Assembly (NCBI GenBank): GCA_016290295.1
Contig: JAEETJ010000021.1
Coordinates: 1-48,079 of the forward strand
DNA from: Bacteroidales bacterium
Lineage (GTDB): Bacteria > Bacteroidota > Bacteroidia > Bacteroidales > WCHB1-69
Length of the DNA: 48,079 bases
Direction: 5' to 3'
Shown: piece after piece, positions 26,072-35,365 of the stretch
Position numbering within the stretch: position 1 is the first letter of the stretch
How the letters are laid out: the number at the start of each line of letters is the position of its first letter
Notes under the pieces: generated by a model
What the model was told of the DNA's origin: nothing
Database searches by the model: none
Seen by the model: only the letters and a program-made list of their open reading frames with translations
Translations under genes and position numbers: made by a program

Positions 26072-27376
26072 ATGAAAAAAACTCCAATCCCAGCAGAAAT
26101 TGTTGACAAAATCATTGCTCAAAGTGGTATCAAGGAAGTCGGCAAAGCTTCCATCCGTGAAGTCAAACGTTTAATCAACGACATTGAAAAAGCCAGTGGC
26201 GAGAAATTCGTAAGAATGGAAATGGGTATTCCCGGACTGCCAGCTTGCAAAATCGGTGTTGATGCGCAAATCAAGGCTTTGCAGGACGGTGTGGCCGCCA
26301 TTTATCCCGATATCGATGGTACTCCAGAACTCAAAACAGAAGCGGCTCGTTTTGTCAAGAATTTCATCGACCTCGATGTTGATCCGGCAGGTTGTATTCC
26401 CACGGTAGGCTCTATGATGGGCGGCATGGCGGGCTTCATGACTTTTGTGCGTGCCCGTAAGGAACGTGATACCACGCTGTTCATCGACCCGGGTTTCCCC
26501 GTGCAGAAACAGCAACATCGTGTGATGGGCCTCAAATATGAGACTTTTGATGTGTACAACTATCGTGGTGCCAAACTGAGAGACAAACTCGAAAGCTATC
26601 TGTCTAAAGGCCATGTACATACTATCATGTACTCCAACCCGAATAACCCATCTTGGATTTGCTTCACGGAAGAAGAGTTGCAGATTATCGGCGACTTGGC
26701 CAATAAGTATGATGTCTTTGTGTTCGAAGATCTGGCTTATTTCGGCATGGATTTCCGTCGCGACATTTCCAAACCTGGTGTTTTCCAGCCTTCTGTTGGT
26801 AAATATACCGAGAATTATGCGCTGCTGATTTCCGGCTCAAAGGCTTTCAGCTATGCTGGTGAACGTATCGGCTTGATGGTGCTGTCAAAGAAATTGTACA
26901 ATAGCGAATTTGCTGATTTGGTACCTTATTTTGGAACTCCCAAGTTAGGCAGAGCTATTATTTACGGTACGGTTTATGCCATCAGCTCAGGTACCTCACA
27001 TTCCGCCCAGTATGCTTTGGCCGCTATCCTGAAAGCATGCAACGACGGCACTTACAATTATCTGGATGATGTGAAAGAGTATGCTGAAAAGGCTGCCATC
27101 ATGAAGAAACTGTTCACCGACAACGGCTTTGTCATTGTGTACGACAAGGATGGTGACAAACTGCTGGCCGATGGTTTCTATTTCACCTTGGCTTATCCGG
27201 GTATGAGTGGTGAGGAATTGCTGAAAGAGTTCCTGTATTATGGTGTTAGCGCTATTTCTTTGGCAATTACGGGAAGTGAGAGAACCGAAGGTCTGCGTGC
27301 TTGCGTTTCTTTGGTGAACAGAAACCAGTTCCCGGCTCTTGAGGAAAGATTAAAGGCATTCAAAGCTAATCATTAA
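26072..27376 (+). CDS. Pyridoxal phosphate-dependent aminotransferase, class I/II
   Basis: A 434-residue fold-type I PLP enzyme. The Schiff-base Lys is K257 in LISGSKAFSYAGERIG. Other landmarks are MEMGIPGLP near the N-terminus, YSNPNNPSW for cofactor contact and VFEDLAYFGMD. The family transfers amino groups between amino acids and 2-oxo acids. The substrate is not evident. The next gene, an L,D-transpeptidase, starts 2 bases after its stop, so an amino acid supply for the cell wall is possible but is only inference. Confidence 0.9.
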   Translation: MKKTPIPAEIVDKIIAQSGIKEVGKASIREVKRLINDIEKASGEKFVRMEMGIPGLPACKIGVDAQIKALQDGVAAIYPDIDGTPELKTEAARFVKNFIDLDVDPAGCIPTVGSMMGGMAGFMTFVRARKERDTTLFIDPGFPVQKQQHRVMGLKYETFDVYNYRGAKLRDKLESYLSKGHVHTIMYSNPNNPSWICFTEEELQIIGDLANKYDVFVFEDLAYFGMDFRRDISKPGVFQPSVGKYTENYALLISGSKAFSYAGERIGLMVLSKKLYNSEFADLVPYFGTPKLGRAIIYGTVYAISSGTSHSAQYALAAILKACNDGTYNYLDDVKEYAEKAAIMKKLFTDNGFVIVYDKDGDKLLADGFYFTLAYPGMSGEELLKEFLYYGVSAISLAITGSERTEGLRACVSLVNRNQFPALEERLKAFKANH

Positions 27377-27378
27377 TA

Positions 27379-29223
27379 ATGACCTCAAACAAATTTGTAG
27401 GAAAGTTGCTTTTTATACTTTCCTTCCTGCTTTTGGCAGCATGCCATGCGAATACTAAAGAAACAGAACCTGTGCCACACTGGTTCGATGCATATTCTTC
27501 ATTCAAAATGAAGGATTATCAAGAATATTTCAATCGGGAGATGACCAACATGTCTCCCGATTTTGTGCCTTATGGAAACTGGGTAAAACAGTTTTATGCA
27601 CAAAGAAATTATGAACCTCTGTGGACTGCAAATGGTTTGCAGGAGCATAAAGTGGATACCTTATCTGCTTATATTTCAGATTCTTATAAGCATGGACTAC
27701 CTTCATCCTTGTTCCATTTCGCAGAGGCGGATTCTTGTATCAAAATGCTTAAAGACAAGGATATAGAGAATGAACCGGAAGCACTTTACACAGCCCTCTT
27801 TAATTTGGAAATGAATCTTACGGAGGCCTATCTTCGATATGCCACCACAATGAATTTCGGAGCAACAGACCCTAAGCGTGTGAATGGAGTAAAATGGCTG
27901 AATGAAACACAAAAAGTTGACTCACTGTTTGTTATAGAATCTTTGCAACAGGTTGATAATTTAAGTTCTGCCTTGAATTCTTTTGTACCGAAAGATCCGT
28001 CTTATCAACTTCTACAGCAGGAACTGGTTCGCCTGTACCCGTTGAAAGATACAGTATTGCCGAAAATTCCCGAAAAAGAAATATCCTTGGGTCAGCGTAA
28101 TCCGGCGGTGCGTTTGCTATGCCAGCGATTGCATTTGACGGGTGAACTGCCTCAGAGTGTGCAGGAAACAGACACCATGACCGATGAGGTGTTGGCGGCT
28201 GTCAATCTCTTTCGGGTGAATAACGCCATTCCAGAGAGTGACAAAACGGATGTGGAAACCATGGAAAAACTGAACCGTCCTATCAGTTACTATACCGACA
28301 GATTGATTTCCAATATGGAACGTTTGCGCTGGAAAGTATTGCCGCAGAAAGGAGAAAATTATGTGGCAGTGAATTTGCCGGATTTTACTTTATGCGCTTA
28401 TTATCAGGGAGAAAGAGTGTATAAAACCAATGTCTGCTGTGGCCGTACCCAGAATCCTGCAGGGGTGAAAGGTCGCTACAATGGTGATATTGTGTTGCCA
28501 TTCAAGGCGGAAACACCCTTGTTGTACAGTGAAATCAATACTGTTGTGCTGAATCCTGAGTGGAATATTCCTCATACCATTACCAGAGATGAGTATTATC
28601 CCAAATTGGTGAAAAACAACACGGCGGTAATCAAAAAAGAAGACCTGTATATTGTCAATCGCAAAACCGGAAAGTATGTGCAGGCCGACACCATAGATTG
28701 GAGTAAGTTACGTCGTAACAATTTGCCATACAGGTTGTTCCAATCTTCAGGACGACATAATGCTTTGGGTTTGGTCAAGTTTGATTTTCCGAATCCCGAA
28801 GCCGTATATTTGCATGATACCAACAACAAAGGGGCTTTCAAAAGGAGGGTGAGGGCCTTGAGCCATGGCTGTGTGCGTGTGCAAAATCCTTTTGAGTTGG
28901 CCAAGGTTATTTACGATATGAATGGTTATGATGAAAAGAAACAGGAAGAACTGAGTATTATCGTAGGTAATGAACCTATCACAGAGGATGGAGAGAAATA
29001 TCTGGAAAAGAGAGAGGAAAAAGAAACGGAGTATTATGATAAACTTTCGGATGAACTGAAAAAGTTCTACCGGAAAACCCGCCCCACCCGTGTCAATTTG
29101 GAGAAAACCATGCCGGTTTATTTTGAATATTATACTTGCTTCGTTGGTGACAATGGCTACATTCAATATCGAAACGATTTGTATTATAAAGACGGCAATA
29201 TTTTGTATTTAATTCAGAAATAA
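27379..29223 (+). CDS. L,D-transpeptidase (YcbB-type) lipoprotein
   Basis: A 614-residue envelope enzyme that cross-links peptidoglycan stem peptides. The N-terminal lipobox LLAAC places the lipidated Cys at residue 22. A peptidoglycan-binding-like region (residues 230-300, with RNPAVRLLCQRLHLTG) precedes the YkuD catalytic domain. The active-site motif is HDTNNKGAF followed by SHGCVRV, with the nucleophilic Cys in SHGC. The size and domain order match the YcbB (LdtD) type. It is translationally close to the aminotransferase. Confidence 0.92.
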   Translation: MTSNKFVGKLLFILSFLLLAACHANTKETEPVPHWFDAYSSFKMKDYQEYFNREMTNMSPDFVPYGNWVKQFYAQRNYEPLWTANGLQEHKVDTLSAYISDSYKHGLPSSLFHFAEADSCIKMLKDKDIENEPEALYTALFNLEMNLTEAYLRYATTMNFGATDPKRVNGVKWLNETQKVDSLFVIESLQQVDNLSSALNSFVPKDPSYQLLQQELVRLYPLKDTVLPKIPEKEISLGQRNPAVRLLCQRLHLTGELPQSVQETDTMTDEVLAAVNLFRVNNAIPESDKTDVETMEKLNRPISYYTDRLISNMERLRWKVLPQKGENYVAVNLPDFTLCAYYQGERVYKTNVCCGRTQNPAGVKGRYNGDIVLPFKAETPLLYSEINTVVLNPEWNIPHTITRDEYYPKLVKNNTAVIKKEDLYIVNRKTGKYVQADTIDWSKLRRNNLPYRLFQSSGRHNALGLVKFDFPNPEAVYLHDTNNKGAFKRRVRALSHGCVRVQNPFELAKVIYDMNGYDEKKQEELSIIVGNEPITEDGEKYLEKREEKETEYYDKLSDELKKFYRKTRPTRVNLEKTMPVYFEYYTCFVGDNGYIQYRNDLYYKDGNILYLIQK

Positions 29224-29245
29224 ATAATCATTCGGCACACTTTTT

Positions 29246-29329
29246 ATCCCGTAAGTGATTTAATATCAATAGAATACGAAATTATCATAATTCATATCTA
29301 TCCCGCAAGGGATTAAATATCAATAGAAT
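29246..29329. repeat. Two direct copies of a 30-bp repeat (atcccgYaagKgatt...tatcaatagaat)
   Basis: Copies at 29246-29275 and 29300-29329 are 54 bases apart and differ at only a few positions. The second ends in the ATG of the M64-like gene. Both contain an ATCCC-N4-GRGAT-type core related to the elements at 16897-16960 and within the 87-bp repeat. Confidence 0.75.
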
Positions 29330-30599
29330 GAAAAAATTTTTATTATTATTGCTGATAATATGTTCAATATCAGTTGTATCCGCCCAGAATTTCGAACAAT
29401 TTTTTGAAAACAAAACGGTCCGTATCGAGTATAAACACATCGGTAACAGCCAGATAGAGAAAATAGAGGTGGTAAATTACTGTGTGGGTGGTATTTGGGA
29501 AGGCACCGTTTCCCACTTGGTTGAGCCCAAACGTTTGGGTGGCCTGCAGTTTGAGGTCTTTGATGCCTTGTCGGGCCAACTGATATACAGTCGCAGCTAC
29601 GACTGCCTGTTCAACGAATACCGTACTACCGAAAAAGGGGAGAAAGAAGTGGGCACTTTCGAGGAATGTGTGCGTTTCCCGCTGCCCAAACAGCTGGTGA
29701 AATACAAATTCACCAGCTACGATCGTCATAATGTTCCTACAGAGGTGTTCCAAGGCGTTTTTGATCCACAGAGTACAGCTTACGAGCCGATGAGGAAAGA
29801 ATATAAGGTGAAAAATTTGCATATCGGAGCGAAAGTGAATGATGCGCTCGATATTCTTTTCATCCCTGATGGTTATGCCAAAAGTGATAAAAAGAAAATG
29901 CAGGCGGATTTCAAGAAATTCACGTCTTATATCATGAATTGTTCGCCTTATAAAGAGATGGCTGATCATGTGAATATCAGAGCGATAGAAGCTTATTCCA
30001 GAGAATCTGGTATTACCAATCCGAATCAGAAAGTATATAAGAATACGCTGTTGAATAGCAGTTATAATGTGATTGACGTGGATCGCTATTTGATGTGCTT
30101 GCAGGTATGGAAAATGAATGCTGTTGCTGATGACGCACCTTACGATTTTATCATAATAATTTGTAACAGTGATAAATACGGCGGCGGAGGTATTTACAAT
30201 TTCTATTGTACGGTCAATAATGTGGGCGCTTATTCCGACTATGTGATTGTCCACGAGATGGGGCATCTGATTGGCGGTCTGGCCGATGAGTATTACACCT
30301 CGGAGGTGAGTGTCCGTGATTTCTATCCAGAGGGAGTGGAGCCCGTGGAGCCGAACTTGACCACTTTGGTGGATTTTGACTCCAAATGGAAGGATATGCT
30401 AGAGGAAGATACTCCAATTCCGACTCCAACCACGAAAAATTACGAAAATAAAGTGGGCGTTTTTGAAGGTGGTGGCTATGTGGCTGAAGGAGTTTACCGC
30501 CCCGCTATAGATTGTACCATGCATAAAATCATGTACAACCGCTTCTGCCCGGTCTGCTTGAAGGCTTTGCAGGAGGCTATTCTGTTCTATTCAAAGTAA
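29328..30599 (+). CDS. Secreted M64 (IgA peptidase-like) family metallopeptidase
   Basis: A 423-residue secreted protein. A signal peptide ends near residue 19 (VVSAQ). An N-terminal beta-rich domain (residues 20-170) precedes the peptidase domain. The zinc motif HEMGHLIGGLADEY lies at residues 309-322 (H309, E310, H313 and the following Asp). This matches the M64 family, named for an IgA-cleaving enzyme and found in many gut Bacteroidota. The protein may therefore degrade host or dietary glycoprotein, but the real substrate is unknown. It is probably its own transcription unit, since a repeat-bearing 104-bp gap separates it from the L,D-transpeptidase. Confidence 0.87.
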   Translation: MKKFLLLLLIICSISVVSAQNFEQFFENKTVRIEYKHIGNSQIEKIEVVNYCVGGIWEGTVSHLVEPKRLGGLQFEVFDALSGQLIYSRSYDCLFNEYRTTEKGEKEVGTFEECVRFPLPKQLVKYKFTSYDRHNVPTEVFQGVFDPQSTAYEPMRKEYKVKNLHIGAKVNDALDILFIPDGYAKSDKKKMQADFKKFTSYIMNCSPYKEMADHVNIRAIEAYSRESGITNPNQKVYKNTLLNSSYNVIDVDRYLMCLQVWKMNAVADDAPYDFIIIICNSDKYGGGGIYNFYCTVNNVGAYSDYVIVHEMGHLIGGLADEYYTSEVSVRDFYPEGVEPVEPNLTTLVDFDSKWKDMLEEDTPIPTPTTKNYENKVGVFEGGGYVAEGVYRPAIDCTMHKIMYNRFCPVCLKALQEAILFYSK

Positions 30600-30637
30600 A
30601 ATCAATCTTTTATAGATAACAAAAAAATAACAGCATT

Positions 30638-30958
30638 ATGATTTTAACCACAACTCCTACTGTAGAAGGCAAACAGATTGTAAATTATCATGGCGTCGTG
30701 TTCGGCGAGGTCATCACAGGTATCAACTTTGTGAAGGACTTTTTTGCCGGTGTTCGCAACATTGTGGGCGGAAGGTCTGAATCTTACGAGGATGAGATGA
30801 TGAAAGCCCGTGATACGGCCATGCGGGAATTGGCACAACGTGCTGCCGACAAAGGTGCCAATGCGGTGGTCGGTATTGACCTCGATTATGAAGTGCTGGG
30901 ACAAAACAATGGTATGTTGATGGTCATTGCCTCCGGTACCGCTGTCACTGTAGCATAA
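30638..30958 (+). CDS. YbjQ/UPF0145 family protein
   Basis: A 106-residue cytoplasmic protein with the YbjQ pattern: [21 protein letters not shown], then [29 protein letters not shown]. The family forms oligomers and is annotated as a possible heavy-metal-binding domain, but its function is unproven. It lies 38 bases downstream of the M64-like gene and converges with the deacetylase-like gene 9 bases later. Confidence 0.9.
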   Translation: MILTTTPTVEGKQIVNYHGVVFGEVITGINFVKDFFAGVRNIVGGRSESYEDEMMKARDTAMRELAQRAADKGANAVVGIDLDYEVLGQNNGMLMVIASGTAVTVA

Positions 30959-30967
30959 AATAAGCTG

Positions 30968-32179
30968 TTAGCACATTTGCTTAAAGGTTTCTTTGAACAA
31001 GTCCAGCTCTTTTGAGCCATGTGGCATGAAATTGCTGTGCCATAGCGCAATCATTTCTCCGCCAACAGTTTTGACTTCTTGGATGAGTTCTGTAATCTCC
31101 TTTTGATATTTTTCTTCTATTCCTAATTCTTGCACTGCCGCAGAATCCATTATCAGCAAGGGATGAAGCATTAAATTGGTGGTATTGTTTTCTTTTACAT
31201 CAAAGAAAGGGAAAGGTATTGCCATGCCGTTGCGGAAACCAATGTGGTCGTAAAAGCCTAAAGAATAGTCATCGGTAATGCCTGCGGCGATGAGGTTGCG
31301 GAAAGTGTCAGGGAATTTAACTTTCAGAAAATGCTGCCGTGAGTAATGGATTTTTACCTGCCCTTTTTCTTCCAAAGTATTTTTTTCTTTGATGATATCA
31401 TTCTGATTTTTAGAATGATACGACGGATGAAGACCGATAGTAGCGTAGGCTTTCAGCTTTTGAACCAGGTCGGAAAAATAGGGTGAATGAGGGGAAATGT
31501 TGCGGTCGTATTGGGTTCTGTCGGAAGTGAGAAAGAAATAAATGGCTTGGAGCTGATGTTGTTCACAAAGCTGTTTTTCAATATCATACACATCGTATGG
31601 ATCCTGAAAATCTTGTTGATGACGGGCTTTGATGATTTGTTTGGCCCTGCTCCATTGCAATGTGAGAACAGCCTTGCCCAATGCTCCGCAGAAATGGAGA
31701 AAGGTCTTGCCTTTGTATGCGTAGGCAATGTCAATATCAAAAGTGGGAACAAAGCGGTAGTCATTTCCTTTCCACTGAAAATCAGGCTTTTGTTTTGATA
31801 GTAAATTTTTGTATTCCAATGCGATACGCTGTACGGTGGCTTGCTTGTGCAATTGGTGTCTTACCACAAACGACTGCTCATGAACGATGCGTCCATGTTG
31901 GTCTTTTGGGCATTCAGGCAAGTATTCTTCGTAGTTGGTGAGTAGGTAAAAAGCCAAGGCAGGCTTGTCCTGCAACAGTAATTCCTCATCTTGTTGTCGA
32001 ATATCATTTTCAAACAAGATATTGCTTTTGGGCACGTAGCGCAACTTGAAATCCGTGTGTGCCTTATATTTTTCCTCATCATTGACGATGCTATATTCCA
32101 GTCCCAGCACACGCTCAAAAATGACATGACAAACATAGTCAATCCGGGGTGATGTTTGTGGACTCAGAATCAGTAGCAT
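30968..32179 (-). CDS. Polysaccharide deacetylase-like protein
   Basis: A 403-residue protein. The N-terminal ~140 residues form a separate domain that I know only as one found in front of deacetylases. The C-terminal part has NodB-type motifs: PTFDIDIAYAY, with the metal-binding Asp, and LHPSYHS, with the HxxxH pair. Such enzymes remove acetyl groups from N-acetylated polysaccharide. No signal peptide is seen. It starts 4 bases after miaB on the same strand, so it is probably the second gene of that operon. Confidence 0.75.
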   Translation of the reverse strand: MLLILSPQTSPRIDYVCHVIFERVLGLEYSIVNDEEKYKAHTDFKLRYVPKSNILFENDIRQQDEELLLQDKPALAFYLLTNYEEYLPECPKDQHGRIVHEQSFVVRHQLHKQATVQRIALEYKNLLSKQKPDFQWKGNDYRFVPTFDIDIAYAYKGKTFLHFCGALGKAVLTLQWSRAKQIIKARHQQDFQDPYDVYDIEKQLCEQHQLQAIYFFLTSDRTQYDRNISPHSPYFSDLVQKLKAYATIGLHPSYHSKNQNDIIKEKNTLEEKGQVKIHYSRQHFLKVKFPDTFRNLIAAGITDDYSLGFYDHIGFRNGMAIPFPFFDVKENNTTNLMLHPLLIMDSAAVQELGIEEKYQKEITELIQEVKTVGGEMIALWHSNFMPHGSKELDLFKETFKQMC

Positions 32180-32183
32180 AGTG

Positions 32184-33506
32184 TTATGATTTGACGATGA
32201 TGCCTTTCAGTGTAGCGGGAGAGCAGGATTGCACCAGCACATTCACATAGTCGCCGATGTGGCAATCTTCCTTCGGGAAGATGATAACTTTGTTCTGACT
32301 GTTTCTCCCAAAATATTCATTGTCAGAACGTTTGGAAGCGCCTTCTACCAACACCTCAAAAGTTTTGCCGATGTCTTTCTGGTTGCTTTCCAGCGACAGT
32401 TCCTGTTGCAGGGCAATGATTTCCTCTAAACGGCGGCCTTTCACTTCGTCAGGAATATCATCTGCGAAGCGTTTGGCAGCCATGGTGCCTTCACGTTCCG
32501 AGTATTTGAACATGTATGCAGAGCTGTAACCCACCTCACGCATCAGCGATAGGGTGGCCTGGTGGTCTTCTTCAGTTTCACCGCAGAAGCCGGCAATGAT
32601 GTCAGTAGCGATGGAGCATTCGGGCATGATACGCTTGATGGTGGCGATGCGTTCCAGGTAGTATTCGCGAGTATAGACACGGTTCATGCGTTTGAGCATG
32701 GTGTTGCTGCCTGCCTGCACCGGCAGATGGATATATTTGCAGCAGTTATCGTATTTGGCGATGGTTTCAATCAGTTCATCGGAGATGTCCTTGGGATGCG
32801 AGGTGGCAAAACGTACCCTCACTTGAGGGGAGAGCAGGGCAACTTTTTCCAATAGTTTGGCGAAATTGACCACTTCTCCATTTTCTTCTGAATGGTAGGA
32901 ATTGACATTCTGTCCCAACAGGGTTATTTCTTTATATCCTTGATTGATAAGTTGCTGAGCTTCGTTAATGATGGTTTTGGAATTACGGCTGCGCTCACGT
33001 CCGCGGGTATAGGGCACCACGCAGTAGGTGCAGAAATTGTTGCAGCCTCGCATGATGGAGATGAAAGCCGAAATACCGTTGGTGTCGTAGCGAATGGGAT
33101 CAATATCGTCGTAGGTCTCCTCGGTAGAGAGCATCACGTTGAAGGCGGTCTTGCCGAAGCTGGCCTCTTGGATTAGGGTGGGCAGACTACGGTAGGCGTC
33201 GGGACCAGCAATAAAGTCCAGGGCGTTCTCCTCATGCAGCAGTTTTTCCTTGACACGTTCGGCCATACAGCCTAAAAGGCCGATTTGCAGACCGGGCTTT
33301 TTCTTTTTCAGGAAGCCTAACTCGTTAAGGCGTTTGCGGATACGCTGTTCGGCATGGTCGCGCACCGAGCAGGTGTTAATCAGTATCAGGTCGGCTTCTT
33401 TGATGTCGTCGCAAATCTGGTATTCGGAAGACAATATTGCTGCAACAACTTCACTGTCAGCAACATTCATCTGGCATCCGTAGGTTTCAATAAATAGCTT
33501 TTTCAT
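32184..33506 (-). CDS. miaB: tRNA-2-methylthio-N6-dimethylallyladenosine synthase MiaB
   Basis: A 440-residue radical SAM methylthiotransferase that adds the 2-methylthio group to i6A37 of tRNAs reading UNN codons. The N-terminal cluster Cys are in YGCQMN, NTCSVRDHAE and LLGCMAER. The radical SAM triad is CNNFCTYC, and a TRAM domain closes the protein. The length and the VVPYTRGRERSR motif favour MiaB over RimO. A -7 element lies at 33512-33519. Confidence 0.95.
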   Translation of the reverse strand: MKKLFIETYGCQMNVADSEVVAAILSSEYQICDDIKEADLILINTCSVRDHAEQRIRKRLNELGFLKKKKPGLQIGLLGCMAERVKEKLLHEENALDFIAGPDAYRSLPTLIQEASFGKTAFNVMLSTEETYDDIDPIRYDTNGISAFISIMRGCNNFCTYCVVPYTRGRERSRNSKTIINEAQQLINQGYKEITLLGQNVNSYHSEENGEVVNFAKLLEKVALLSPQVRVRFATSHPKDISDELIETIAKYDNCCKYIHLPVQAGSNTMLKRMNRVYTREYYLERIATIKRIMPECSIATDIIAGFCGETEEDHQATLSLMREVGYSSAYMFKYSEREGTMAAKRFADDIPDEVKGRRLEEIIALQQELSLESNQKDIGKTFEVLVEGASKRSDNEYFGRNSQNKVIIFPKEDCHIGDYVNVLVQSCSPATLKGIIVKS

Positions 33507-33511
33507 GCCTG

Positions 33512-33519
33512 CAAAGGTA
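33512..33519 (-). promoter_or_regulatory. -7 promoter element (TACCTTTG) for miaB
   Basis: The minus strand reads TACCTTTG only 6 bases before the ATG at 33506, which would give an almost leaderless mRNA. No convincing -33 element was found. Confidence 0.5.
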
Positions 33520-33580
33520 CGGAATTTTTTTGAATGTGCTAATTAACAATGTGCTAATGTGCCAATGGATTTAGAAGTAG

Positions 33581-33646
33581 GGCTGTCACATTGTGGCAGC
33601 CAGTAATGTGCCAATGATTATGGAGGCAACTGTGTCTCGCAGTTGC
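33581..33646. terminator. Two hairpins downstream of the PD-(D/E)XK-like gene
   Basis: The first pairs 33581-33589 with 33593-33601 over 9 bp (one G-T). The second pairs GCAACTG (33626-33632) with CAGTTGC (33640-33646). They lie in gctaat-type repeat sequence beyond the stop of the leftward 33688 gene and could terminate it. Confidence 0.55.
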
Positions 33647-33687
33647 AACGGTACCGTAACCAACCACAATACTTGAGCTTCTTCGCA

Positions 33688-34305
33688 TTAGAACTCCTTC
33701 CTCTTATTGGGCTTTCCAAGGGTGAATATCCCGTCGCTGAGGGGTGAGAGTACATATAAACCACTGCGTAACGCATATTTGTCGGAGCCGTTAGCAAAGC
33801 GCATAGCGGCAATAGCCAAATAAATCGTCTTCCCTTCGAACTCATGGAATATTTCCTTGAAACGCTTCATCTGTTTGAGAAAGTAATCCACGTCCTTTTT
33901 GAAGCAGGTGGTTTTCACCTCCACGGCCACAGCCACTGTTTTGTTGCACAATAGCACATCTACCTCAATTTCTTCCTCTTCTTTTCTTCCGTGACGGGGC
34001 CCTTCATAGATATGATCTATGCCAATGCCTTCCTTCTTGAAGATTTCCAATGCCGCAGGCTTGCACAGGTCCTCTATCATCTTGCCGAATTCATTTGTGA
34101 AACCTCCGTAATTCTTGTTGATTTCTTTTATCTGCTGTTCCGTTTTTTCGTATGTCTCTTTCAGATATCTCCCAGTTTCTTGATGCATTTCTTGCATTTC
34201 TTTTATCCTGCGATCGGTTTCCTTCATCTGTTCTGAAGTGGCAAGAATCATGGCATGGAGTTCAGACCATGAGGGAGTTAGTGGTTGTCTTGTGCTATCG
34301 TTCAT
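33688..34305 (-). CDS. Putative PD-(D/E)XK nuclease-like protein with N-terminal coiled coil
   Basis: A 205-residue protein. Residues 15-65 are a strongly charged coiled coil (ETDRRIKEMQEMHQETG...). The C-terminal domain has EVDVLLCN followed by AVAVEVKTT, the spacing of a PD-(D/E)XK nuclease core with Asp and the E-x-K triad. Such coiled-coil/PD-(D/E)XK proteins are frequent in Bacteroidota and cyanobacteria and have no settled function. It is a single gene with its own -7 element. Confidence 0.6.
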   Translation of the reverse strand: MNDSTRQPLTPSWSELHAMILATSEQMKETDRRIKEMQEMHQETGRYLKETYEKTEQQIKEINKNYGGFTNEFGKMIEDLCKPAALEIFKKEGIGIDHIYEGPRHGRKEEEEIEVDVLLCNKTVAVAVEVKTTCFKKDVDYFLKQMKRFKEIFHEFEGKTIYLAIAAMRFANGSDKYALRSGLYVLSPLSDGIFTLGKPNKRKEF

Positions 34306-34377
34306 AATTTTATTGATTTGGAGTCATGTTTGTTAAGACGGTATCGCCGCCTTCTATTTCTGATTTATTTCATGCTG

Positions 34378-34385
34378 CAAAGATA
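34378..34385 (-). promoter_or_regulatory. -7 promoter element (TATCTTTG) for the PD-(D/E)XK-like gene
   Basis: The minus strand reads TATCTTTG, 73 bases upstream of the ATG at 34305. The rest of the 34306-34670 gap is A+T rich, contains the ispD promoter and shows no gene. Confidence 0.5.
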
Positions 34386-34591
34386 ATAAAATTTCTATTA
34401 TAAAACTAATTTGTTGAAAAAAATTGATAAAAAATATTATCAATTTTGATTTTTTGCGAGATTGGGTTGAATACACGGCCAGTGTGCAGGCTGTTATCGA
34501 AAAAGACGGCTCCGTCGCTTTAGTTTGACATCAATTTCTACTTTTGTTTTTTTGTATGTCACAACAATTTTTTTCGTGTCATTTTTTTGAC

Positions 34592-34599
34592 TATTTTTG
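34592..34599 (+). promoter_or_regulatory. -7 promoter element (TATTTTTG) for ispD-wecB
   Basis: TATTTTTG lies 72 bases upstream of the ispD ATG at 34671. No -33 element at normal spacing could be assigned with confidence. Confidence 0.5.
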
Positions 34600-34670
34600 C
34601 GTTTGTAAATCAAAAGTTAGCAAACAGAAATTCTTGTGTTTGTGGGAAAAGGTGACATAAGATTGATAGT

Positions 34671-35363
34671 ATGAACATTGCGGTGATTTTGGCGGCGGGA
34701 AGCGGCACGCGGATGGGCTTGGAAACCCCGAAGCAGTTTGTGGAGGTCAATGGAAAATTGGTCATTGAGTATTCTTTGGCCACTTTTCAGGCTCATCCCG
34801 ATATAGACGAAATCGCCGTGGTGACTTCTGAGGCGTATTTGCCGCTGATGAACAAGTTGAGAAACAGCGGCGTGTACTCCAAGTGGAAAAATGTGTTGCG
34901 GGGAGGAGCGGAACGCTATCAGTCCTCTTTGGCCGCTATTCAGGCATACGAGGATAATCCAGATGATATCCTGCTGATTCATGATGCGGCCCGACCTTTG
35001 ATTTCCGCAGCGGTAATCACCAAAATGATAGAATCGCTGAAACAGAGCAATGCGGCTGTAGTGGCTATCCCAGCCAGCGATACGGTGCTGCAGTCGTTCG
35101 ATAATCAGCACATTGCGGACATCCCTCCTCGTAAAAACTTGTATTATGCTCAAACTCCTCAGGCTTTCAGACTCGGCACATTGAAGCGTGCTTTTGATTT
35201 GGGAATGAACGATGCGAATTTCAGCCCAACCGACGACAGCGGAGTGGTGCTTCGTTACCTGCCGGAAGAGCCGATTGTGATTGTGGAAGGGGAGTCTGTC
35301 AACAGAAAAATCACCTACCAGGACGATTTGCTATGGTTGGCTTCACAAATTCAAAATAGTTGA
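34671..35363 (+). CDS. ispD: 2-C-methyl-D-erythritol 4-phosphate cytidylyltransferase
   Basis: A 230-residue nucleotidyltransferase of the non-mevalonate isoprenoid pathway, forming CDP-ME from MEP and CTP. The CTP-binding loop is LAAGSGTRMG at residues 7-16, followed by PKQF. Further landmarks are LIHDAARPLIS near residue 105, the TPQAFR segment and the TDDSGVV stretch. Length is normal. The downstream wecB start follows 2 bases after the stop, so the two are probably translated from one mRNA. Confidence 0.93.
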   Translation: MNIAVILAAGSGTRMGLETPKQFVEVNGKLVIEYSLATFQAHPDIDEIAVVTSEAYLPLMNKLRNSGVYSKWKNVLRGGAERYQSSLAAIQAYEDNPDDILLIHDAARPLISAAVITKMIESLKQSNAAVVAIPASDTVLQSFDNQHIADIPPRKNLYYAQTPQAFRLGTLKRAFDLGMNDANFSPTDDSGVVLRYLPEEPIVIVEGESVNRKITYQDDLLWLASQIQNS

Positions 35364-35365
35364 GC

